The notes beneath the pieces are model-generated. The model was not told where the DNA came from and made no database searches. It worked only from the letters and a program-made list of their open reading frames with translations. A stretch of 11,690 bases of DNA, from positions 1-11,690 of the forward strand of contig JASHWA010000231.1 in NCBI GenBank assembly GCA_030044325.1, given 5' to 3'. Source of the DNA: Bryobacteraceae bacterium (GTDB taxonomy: Bacteria; Acidobacteriota; Terriglobia; Bryobacterales; Bryobacteraceae). This document shows, piece after piece, positions 6,667 to 11,690 of the stretch (within the stretch, counting starts at the first letter, position 1; each line of letters begins with the position of its first letter). Both the position numbers and the translations under genes were made by a program.

Positions 6667-7247
6667 TGCGGCGCTCCCACGGTCGGCGATCCCGGCGTGA
6701 TGACGATCGCCGGCGTCGTCGATTTCCCACCACTGTTACGCAAGGCCAGTGCCGCGCCGGCAGCAGCGACACCCACGCAGATACCGAGAATTACCCACGC
6801 CCTGGTCCCGAATCCCAGTCCGTGGCCGTTTCCGGAGCTGCTCGAACTGGCGACGATGTTGGTCTGCGTGATCTGCGCGCTGCCCGTCTGCCCGTGATAG
6901 GACGCAGCCACGCGAATCACGTACGGCCCGGTCTGATTGTTCGGATGAATTCCGGTCGCCGTCGCCAGCCCGTCGCGCGTGGTGAGCACGCTTTCCGTGG
7001 TGGTGCCGTTCGAAAACGTCCCGCCGGGACCCTGCGCGGGAAGGAAAAACGTCACCGTCGCGTCCTGGACCGGATTGCCCTTGGCGTCGCGCACCTCCAC
7101 CACCGGCTCCGGATTCACGCGCCGCTTGATGTCCACGAACTGGCCCTCCCCCGCGATCACGTTCACGCGCAGCGATCCCTCCTGGCCGAGCAAGCGGAAA
7201 ACGAGGAAAGGGACGAGTAAGAACGAATGAAAAGCTCTGAACCTCAT
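6663..7247 (-). CDS. Exported Ig-like protein with C-terminal membrane helix
   Basis: First gene of the envelope operon, 194 aa from ATG 7247. A basic N terminus (MRFR) and hydrophobic stretch (about 5-20) give a signal peptide ending near LLGQ. Residues 25-130 form a beta-rich Ig-like domain (SLRVNVIAGEGQ, PVVEVRDAKGNPVQDATVTFFLP, TTRDGLATATGI, GPYVIRVAASYHGQTGSAQI) that follows the 'V.V.DA.G.PV..A.V.F' phrase of invasin/bacterial Ig (Big_1-like) domains. A Ser-rich linker (SSSSSGNGHG) leads to a membrane helix at about 150-169 and a 25-residue tail. An in-frame TTG at 7268 with AGGA 4 bases upstream could add seven residues. Its stop overlaps the next start as ATGA. Topology suggests a periplasmic domain held in the inner membrane. 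Confidence 0.82.
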   Translation of the reverse strand: MRFRAFHSFLLVPFLVFRLLGQEGSLRVNVIAGEGQFVDIKRRVNPEPVVEVRDAKGNPVQDATVTFFLPAQGPGGTFSNGTTTESVLTTRDGLATATGIHPNNQTGPYVIRVAASYHGQTGSAQITQTNIVASSSSSGNGHGLGFGTRAWVILGICVGVAAAGAALALRNSGGKSTTPAIVITPGSPTVGAPQ

Positions 7248-7277
7248 GGCCGACCCCGGCGAGAACAACGATCCTAA

Positions 7278-7283
7278 GTTATC
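7278..7283 (-). promoter_or_regulatory. Possible -10 of the envelope operon promoter
   Basis: On the minus strand TGT precedes GATAAC, an extended -10-like arrangement about 30 bp before the ATG at 7247. A poor -35 (TGGAAA) lies 19 bp further upstream. It is the only promoter-like string in the 156 bp divergent region facing the operon, and it is weak. Confidence 0.25.
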
Positions 7284-7389
7284 ACAGCCTCAGCGCGCGA
7301 AGTTTCCACTGGAGCCCCGCCGGCGGGCGAACCGCGTCCTCCCGTTCTCGCAACACAAATGAAACGCGCCGCGCCGCGCGCTGGTGCGA

Positions 7390-7395
7390 TATTAA
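7390..7395 (+). promoter_or_regulatory. Possible -10 directly before the exopolyphosphatase start
   Basis: TATTAA lies 8 bp before ATG 7404 in an otherwise GC-rich area, with no Shine-Dalgarno between them. A -35 is not recognisable. The arrangement is what a leaderless transcript would show, but the support is weak. Confidence 0.25.
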
Positions 7396-7403
7396 CAATT
7401 GAC

Positions 7404-8936
7404 ATGCTTCGCTACGCGGCGGTGGACATCGGAAGCAACTCGACTCGCATGCTCGCGGCGGAGGTCCTGCCGGGATCCGAGCCGGTGGTGCTGGCCGCCG
7501 ACCGCGAAGTCACCCGCCTGGGCGCGAGCGTGTTTCAGGACGGCCGCATCAGCACCCAGGCGATCGAAGACACCCTGCGCGTGCTCAGCCGCATGTCCGA
7601 AACATATCGCAAGCTGGATGTTGCGGGCGTCCGCGCCGTCGCCACCAGCGCCGTCCGCGACGCGTCCAACGCGCCCGAATTTCTCGCGCGCGCCTCCAGC
7701 ACCCTCGGCGTGAACGTGGAAGTGATCAGCGGACGCGAGGAAGCGCGCCTCATTCACCAGGGCGTGATGAGCCGCTGGCCGCAGAACGGCAAGCGCGTCC
7801 TGATCGTCGATATCGGAGGCGGCAGCGCGGAGCTCATCGCCAGCGAAAACGCCGCGCTGGTGGACGCGCTCTCCAAACCCCTCGGCGCCGTGCGTCTTCA
7901 GGAAATGTTCCTGCACGGCGACCCTCCCGCGTCGCGCGAGCTGCACCAGATGTCCGAATTCGTCGACGAAAAACTGGAGCCCGCCATCGCGCGCCTGGGC
8001 CTGCGCTGGGACCGCGCCATCGCCACTTCGGCCACCGCGGCCGCCGTGGTGAGCGCCGTCAATCGCGTTTCGCGCTCCCGCCGCGATCAGGCCGATCGCC
8101 TGCGCGCCTCCACCTCCCAGGTTCGCAAGCTGTATTCCAGGCTCGCCGAGCTCGATCTCGCCGGCCGGCGCAAGGTCGCCGGCATCGGCCCCCGCCGCGC
8201 CGAAATCATCGTGGCCGGCGCTGGCGCGCTGCTGCGCATCCTCGAACGTTTTCACATCGCCGGAATGTACTATTCCGCCGCGGGTGTCCGCGACGGCATC
8301 ATCGCCGACATGGCCGCGCGCGGCGTCGGCGGCGAGCGCGCGCGCTTGAGCCGCGATCAGCGCAAGGAAGTCGAGCGCATCTCCACGCGCTTCGGCGCGT
8401 CCCTGGGCCACGCGCGCCGCATCGCCCAATACGCCCAATACCTGTTCGCGCACCTTCAGCCGCTGCACCAGCTCGCGCTCAACTACGGCCGCCAGCTCGA
8501 AGCCGCGTGCTATTTCAGCAACACCGGCCATTACATCAACGATTCCGGCCATCACAAGCACGCCTACTACATCGTCGCCAACGTGGATCTGTCCGGATTC
8601 ACCAACCGCGAGCGCGAATTCATCGCCAACCTGTGCCGCTATCACCGCAAAGCCATGCCCTCCGCCGCCCATCCCGAATACCAGGCGCTCGCGCCCGAGG
8701 ACCGCCGTCCGCTGCACCTGCTGATCCCCATCCTGCGCCTGGCCGACAACCTGGCGCGCAGCCCGGAACAGGACAACATCCAAATCGTGAGCTGCGAAAT
8801 ACAACCCGCCCGCGTGCTGCTCAAACTCCGCGCGGCGCGCGAGCCCGACCTCGCCGAATGGGCCGCGTCGCGCGTCTCCGATGTTTTCGAGGAAGTCTAC
8901 GGCCACCCCGTGGTCATCAACTATGAGCGGAGCTGA
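7404..8936 (+). CDS. ppx: Ppx/GppA exopolyphosphatase / pppGpp phosphatase with degenerate HD domain
   Basis: Hydrolyses inorganic polyphosphate from its ends and/or pppGpp to ppGpp; cytosolic, linked to stringent and phosphate stress. 510 aa from ATG 7404, which gives the family start LRYAAVDIGSNSTRML; an ATG at 7359 would add 15 residues. The ASKHA phosphatase core has phosphate-1 motif DIGSNSTR (8-15), TSAVRDA (81-87), the catalytic Glu region ISGREEAR (108-114), phosphate-2 motif VDIGGGSAEL (135-144), ATSATAAAV (207-215) and the adenosine-motif-like region GPRRAEIIVAGA (262-273). Residues about 315-510 are the Ppx C-terminal HD-like domain with GHHKHAYYIV (382-391) and CRYHRKAMP (411-419), but the expected His-Asp of the first motif reads Ser372-Asn373. 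The 3' end overlaps the convergent histidine kinase by 20 bp. Whether it favours polyP or pppGpp cannot be told. Confidence 0.93.
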   Translation: MLRYAAVDIGSNSTRMLAAEVLPGSEPVVLAADREVTRLGASVFQDGRISTQAIEDTLRVLSRMSETYRKLDVAGVRAVATSAVRDASNAPEFLARASSTLGVNVEVISGREEARLIHQGVMSRWPQNGKRVLIVDIGGGSAELIASENAALVDALSKPLGAVRLQEMFLHGDPPASRELHQMSEFVDEKLEPAIARLGLRWDRAIATSATAAAVVSAVNRVSRSRRDQADRLRASTSQVRKLYSRLAELDLAGRRKVAGIGPRRAEIIVAGAGALLRILERFHIAGMYYSAAGVRDGIIADMAARGVGGERARLSRDQRKEVERISTRFGASLGHARRIAQYAQYLFAHLQPLHQLALNYGRQLEAACYFSNTGHYINDSGHHKHAYYIVANVDLSGFTNREREFIANLCRYHRKAMPSAAHPEYQALAPEDRRPLHLLIPILRLADNLARSPEQDNIQIVSCEIQPARVLLKLRAAREPDLAEWAASRVSDVFEEVYGHPVVINYERS

Positions 8937-10092
8937 CTCGCGCTGCCGCGCCGTTCGAAGCTGGAATCGTGAAGCGGAAATCCGCGCCTTCGCCCGGCGA
9001 CGATTCCACCCAGATGCGCCCGCCCTGCCGTTCGACGATTCTCCGGCAGATCGCCAGTCCCACCCCTGAGCCGCGGATTTCCCGCGAGTGCAGCCGCTTG
9101 AAGGGCTCGAAAATGGTCTCGTGATAATCCGGATGAATCCCGATTCCGTTGTCCCGCACCGAAAACGTCCACTCCTCGCGAACCTGCTCCGCGCTGATGC
9201 GAACGCGCGCCTCCGCGGATGTCTTATATTTCAGCGCATTGCTCAGCAGGTTCTGGAACACCTGCGTCAGCGCCACTGAATCGCCCACCAGCTCCGGCAG
9301 CGTCCCGATCTCCACGCTCGCGCCCGATTCCCGAATCAGCGCATCCAGCCGGTCCATCGCCACGCGCGCCGCCTCCCGCGCTTGGAACCGCTGGGGCGCC
9401 GCCGGCTCCGCGTGAATCGTGTGCGAATACGCCAGAAGGTCCCGAATCAGCGTTTCCAGCCGCCGCACGCCCGCGAGGATCGTCGCGATAAATCCATCCG
9501 CCTGCGAATCGAGCGCCGCGCTGTAGCGCCGCGCTAACAGCTCCGTGTAGATGGCGACCATCCGCAGCGGTTCCTGTAGATCGTGCGAGGCGATGTAGGC
9601 GAACTGTTCCAGGTCCGCGTTGGACCGCGCCAGCTCTTCGGTCTGGCGCACCAATAGCGCTTCGCGCTCCTGAAGCGCCCGATTGGCGCGTTCCAGCTCC
9701 GCCGTCCGCAGGCGAACTCGCGCGTCCAATTCCTCATTCGCCGCGCGAAGCTGCTGGCGCGAGCGCGCCGCCCAACTGAGCAACACGGAAATCGCCAGAA
9801 GTTCCGCGAAGCCGAACCAATTCACCTGCAAGACGGGATGCGAATGCTGGACCAGCTTGGGCGCGATGAAGGCCGTATACGCCGTCGCCAGGATTCCGCC
9901 GCCAAACCCGCCCCACCACGCCGAGGCGAACAGCGTCAAAAGGAAAATTGCCCCGGCAAAGGTTCGCCACTCCCCGCGATAGGGAACCGCGAGCAGAATC
10001 CCGCTGGCCATCGCCAGGAACGCAAGAGTAGCCGCGTAACCACGCAGCCATGCCGGAATTTTCTCGCTGAGCCGTCGGGTGAAAGGCGGCAC
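8917..10092 (-). CDS. Orphan membrane sensor histidine kinase
   Basis: 391 aa from GTG 10092. Four hydrophobic segments (about 16-36, 44-60, 63-78, 93-109) form a DUF4118/KdpD-like membrane sensor with almost no periplasmic loop. A coiled coil follows (about 111-165, RSRQQLRAANEELDARVR onward). The H-box FAYIASHDLQEPLRM places the phosphoacceptor at His170, of the type seen in Cph1/bacteriophytochrome-like kinases. The ATPase domain has N-box QNLLSNALKYK (280-290), G1 DNGIGI (314-319), F-box EPFKRL (329-334) and G2 GSGVGLAICRRI (341-352), so it looks active. There is no HAMP, PAS or GAF, and no response regulator lies in the window. The 3' end overlaps the exopolyphosphatase gene by 20 bp; the 5' end is divergent from the Tad-like cluster, 60 bp away. 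The GTG has no Shine-Dalgarno. Confidence 0.94.
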   Translation of the reverse strand: MPPFTRRLSEKIPAWLRGYAATLAFLAMASGILLAVPYRGEWRTFAGAIFLLTLFASAWWGGFGGGILATAYTAFIAPKLVQHSHPVLQVNWFGFAELLAISVLLSWAARSRQQLRAANEELDARVRLRTAELERANRALQEREALLVRQTEELARSNADLEQFAYIASHDLQEPLRMVAIYTELLARRYSAALDSQADGFIATILAGVRRLETLIRDLLAYSHTIHAEPAAPQRFQAREAARVAMDRLDALIRESGASVEIGTLPELVGDSVALTQVFQNLLSNALKYKTSAEARVRISAEQVREEWTFSVRDNGIGIHPDYHETIFEPFKRLHSREIRGSGVGLAICRRIVERQGGRIWVESSPGEGADFRFTIPASNGAAARVSSAHS

Positions 10093-10098
10093 GTGTTT

Positions 10099-10126
10099 AT
10101 TCTACACCCATCTAAAGTTTCTGCAA
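10099..10126 (-). promoter_or_regulatory. Likely promoter of the histidine kinase gene, leaderless geometry
   Basis: On the minus strand, TAGAAT (10104-10099) matches the -10 consensus at five of six bases and is preceded by TG. TTGCAG (10126-10121) lies 16 bp upstream as a fair -35. The 3' end of the -10 is 6 bp from the GTG start, so the predicted transcription start falls on or next to the start codon. This is the clearest promoter in the window. Confidence 0.45.
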
Positions 10127-10152
10127 ATTCTGCCGTTGTAACGAGATAGGGT

Positions 10153-10599
10153 ATGAAATCGCGCGCCGGCTTCGTTCTCATCGCCATGTCGATCACCATG
10201 CTGCTATTGCTCGCGGTGATGGGACTGGCCTTCGATCTGGGCCGCGTCTACATCGCGCGCAATGAAGCCCAAACCTTCACCGACGCCGCCGCAATGACCG
10301 CCGCGTCCAAACTCGGCCGTCCCGATGCGATCGCCCAGGCTCGCGCCGCCGTCGCGCGCCTGCCCATGCGCTGGAATCTCGGAACGCGCGAATTCTCGGG
10401 CGTGGTCGTCGAATTCAGCCCCGACGGCGTGCGCTGGGAGCGCGACCCCAAGGACCCTTCGTCCCTCATCATGGCGCGCGTCACCGCGCCCTCGAATGAA
10501 GTCGAAATCACCTTTCTGCGCGCTGTCGGCGGACCCGCATCTTTCACCGTTCCCGCGCGTTCCATCGCCGCAACGCATCCCGTGAGGCTGGTCGAATGA
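10153..10599 (+). CDS. TadG-like Flp pilus assembly protein
   Basis: 148 aa; first of three genes overlapping as ATGA. Residues 1-30 hold a short basic start and a hydrophobic helix (GFVLIAMSITMLLLLAVMGLAFDLG), followed by RVYIARNEAQTFTDAAAMTAA (31-51). This is the signature of the TadG N-terminal (Tad_G) domain: 'GLA.D.GR.Y..R...Q...DAAA.AAA'. The remaining ~95 residues are beta-rich and short: full TadG proteins carry a von Willebrand A domain, which is absent here. The residue five after the presumed cleavage glycine (Gly6) is Ala11 rather than Glu, so prepilin-peptidase processing is doubtful. AGGG lies a few bases before the ATG. The gene is divergent from the histidine kinase across 60 bp. 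A role in building or anchoring a Flp/Tad pilus is inferred from family. Confidence 0.85.
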   Translation: MKSRAGFVLIAMSITMLLLLAVMGLAFDLGRVYIARNEAQTFTDAAAMTAASKLGRPDAIAQARAAVARLPMRWNLGTREFSGVVVEFSPDGVRWERDPKDPSSLIMARVTAPSNEVEITFLRAVGGPASFTVPARSIAATHPVRLVE

Positions 10600-11066
10600 A
10601 AAACCCGCTCCATCGGCCCCCGTCAACCGGGACGCGACGCTCCGGGCACGCCCTCATCGAGCTCGCGTTTTCCGCCGCCGTCATGATCGCCTGCATCGCC
10701 GGGACGTTTCAGTTCGGCTACACGTTTTTCGTCTACAACCAGCTCGTCACCGCGGTCGCCAACGGCGCGCGCTACGCAGCCACGCAGCCCTTTGAGTCCC
10801 AGGACGCCGAAAAAACCAACGCCGCGATTCGCAATCTCGTCGTTTTCGGCGAACCCCAGCCCGGCGAGGACGCCCGCCCGATCGTCGCCGGATTCGCGCC
10901 GGAAAACGTCGCTGTGAACTGGACCATCGATCGCGGCGCGCCCTCCGCCGTCGCGATTTCCATTCGCAATTTTTCGATCGACGCCGTTTTCGCGAAATTC
11001 ACCTTCGACGGACGCCCCGGCGTCGAATTCCCCTACGTCGCCGAAACCGAAAGCGCCAAAAAATGA
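10596..11066 (+). CDS. TadE-like pseudopilin (first copy)
   Basis: 156 aa, start overlapping the previous stop by 4 bp (ATGA), with GAGG 8 bp upstream. An unusually long 17-residue leader ends in RRSG, then HALIELAF: the Gly17 / Glu22 spacing is the G-xxxx-E prepilin-peptidase motif of TadE/TadF pseudopilins. A membrane helix (about 19-41) leads to QLVTAVANGARYAATQP (51-67), the TadE 'GAR.A' signature. The C-terminal 90 residues are periplasmic and beta-rich with no recognised domain. TadE proteins are minor pilins or assembly factors of Flp pili. The Tad ATPase, platform and secretin genes are not in the window. Confidence 0.87.
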   Translation: MKNPLHRPPSTGTRRSGHALIELAFSAAVMIACIAGTFQFGYTFFVYNQLVTAVANGARYAATQPFESQDAEKTNAAIRNLVVFGEPQPGEDARPIVAGFAPENVAVNWTIDRGAPSAVAISIRNFSIDAVFAKFTFDGRPGVEFPYVAETESAKK

Positions 11067-11458
11067 ACCGCCGCGGACAAAGCCTGATTGAAGCGACCCT
11101 CGTCATGCTGGTTTTCTTCGCCCTTCTTTTCGGCGTGATCGACTGCGGCCAGGTCATGTATTCGCGCCAGGCCCTCCAGGATCGCGTGCAGAGCGCCGTC
11201 CGCTACGCCTCCCTGCATCCTTACGACGGCACCGGAGAGCAAGTCGCCAACCTGATCCTCTACGGTGAACTCACCGCCTCCCAAAAGCCCGCATTCCTCG
11301 ACCTGACGCGCGGTAACATCCAGGTCCGCTCCACCGGCGATCTCCTCACCGTCGCCATCGTAAACTACGATTCCCATTTTTTTTCGCCGTGGCTAAGACA
11401 GATCGTGTCGCCGAGACCGATCGTCGTCAGCGCGCCGATGGCGACGGGCGCGAAGTAG
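11063..11458 (+). CDS. TadE-like pseudopilin (second copy)
   Basis: 131 aa, overlapping the previous gene by 4 bp (ATGA). No Shine-Dalgarno is seen, so translation probably depends on coupling. A very short leader MNRRG is followed by QSLIEATLVM, giving Gly5 / Glu10 in the same G-xxxx-E spacing as the first copy. The membrane helix spans about 8-29, then QALQDRVQSAVRYASLHP (36-53) matches the TadE helix. The two TadE copies are clearly different in sequence outside this N-terminal pattern, so they are paralogues with separate roles rather than a recent duplication. A run of eight T (11377-11384) lies within the HFF codons near the 3' end. Confidence 0.87.
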   Translation: MNRRGQSLIEATLVMLVFFALLFGVIDCGQVMYSRQALQDRVQSAVRYASLHPYDGTGEQVANLILYGELTASQKPAFLDLTRGNIQVRSTGDLLTVAIVNYDSHFFSPWLRQIVSPRPIVVSAPMATGAK

Positions 11459-11476
11459 GTAGCGGAACAGGGGCAA

Positions 11477-11690
11477 TCACATCCCCACCGGAGACAATTG
11501 GATCTCATCCATCTTCACTGTCTCGCCCCCTCGCACCGTCACCTCGGGAATCTGGTAATCCCGATAACCTGGCTTCGTGACGGCGATCGCATAACGACCC
11601 TCCGGAACATCGACAAACTGAAAAAAACCCTTTGCATCCGTACCCGTCGTTCGGCGATGCGATTCCGGGTCGACGCCGTCGATGTTGGTG
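11477..11690 (-). CDS. C-terminal end of a carboxypeptidase-regulatory-like domain protein
   Basis: The last 70 residues of a gene that enters from the right edge and stops at TGA 11477. The reading TGTDAKGFFQFVDVPEGRY, then AIAVTKPGYRDYQIPEVTV, then GGETVKMDEIQLSP, is the 'T...G.F.F..VP.G.Y.......GY.......V.V..G......I.L' pattern of the carboxypeptidase regulatory-like (CarboxypepD_reg, transthyretin-like) beta-sandwich. In this lineage such domains are common in secreted and TonB-dependent proteins. The protein ends just after the domain. It converges on the second TadE gene with an 18 bp gap. The start and any signal peptide are outside the window. Confidence 0.8.
   Translation of the reverse strand, partial: TNIDGVDPESHRRTTGTDAKGFFQFVDVPEGRYAIAVTKPGYRDYQIPEVTVRGGETVKMDEIQLSPVGM

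Noticed and set aside
7359..7403. ATG 45 bp upstream as the exopolyphosphatase start
   Set aside because: The extra residues (MKRAAPRAG...) are not typical of the family, which begins within a few residues of the DIGSNS motif; neither start has a Shine-Dalgarno, so it cannot be fully excluded.
7392..8906. 504-codon minus-strand open frame opposite the exopolyphosphatase gene
   Set aside because: It is a composition-driven antisense frame, Ala/Gly/His-rich and lacking recognisable motifs. The plus strand has a complete Ppx/GppA protein.
11471..11487. GGGG...CCCC inverted repeat as a terminator between TadE and the convergent gene
   Set aside because: Only four base pairs with a nine-base loop and no following T run.

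Overview
The window is GC-rich, tightly packed bacterial chromosome with little intergenic space and many start/stop overlaps. The gene content points to Acidobacteriota, probably the Solibacter/Bryobacter side. It combines housekeeping genes with secreted proteins carrying Ig-like repeats, a lone TolB-like protein, a carboxypeptidase-regulatory-like domain and small TadE/TadG genes. That taxonomic call is inferred from family content, not from a phylogenetic marker comparison. I found no tRNA, rRNA, CRISPR array, insertion sequence or phage gene.

Left part (1-3185): the first 60% of lepA (elongation factor 4) runs leftward off the edge. Divergent from it are ribH (lumazine synthase) and nusB (transcription antitermination), 3 bp apart. 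A small two-helix membrane protein gene on the minus strand overlaps the end of nusB. Only 10 bp from its start is a divergent SPOUT-type RNA 2'-O-methyltransferase gene (trmJ-like), followed by a 76-residue protein with a heavy-metal-associated-like fold pattern but no metal-binding cysteines.

Middle part (3189-7247, minus strand): four genes chained by overlaps of 1 to 4 bases. In transcription order they are a secreted Ig-like protein with a C-terminal membrane helix, an exported protein with about six beta-propeller-like repeats, a 690-residue exported protein with five putative Ig (He_PIG-type) repeats, and a membrane-anchored TolB/FlgO-like protein. The chained overlaps and shared envelope targeting suggest one functional unit. 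I do not recognise it as a named system, and it is the best candidate here for something undescribed.

Right part (7404-11690): an exopolyphosphatase/guanosine pentaphosphatase whose C-terminal HD-type domain has lost its His-Asp dyad. It converges, with a 20 bp overlap, on an orphan membrane histidine kinase. Divergent from the kinase is a three-gene cluster chained by ATGA overlaps: one TadG-like and two TadE-like minor pilin/pseudopilin proteins of a Flp/Tad pilus. At the right edge is the C-terminal end of a minus-strand gene with a carboxypeptidase-regulatory-like domain.

No gene-free stretch exceeds 300 bases. The longest is the 156 bp divergent region between the envelope operon and the exopolyphosphatase gene. 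Several genes lack a Shine-Dalgarno and have a -10-like hexamer about 5 to 8 bases before the start codon, as leaderless transcripts would.
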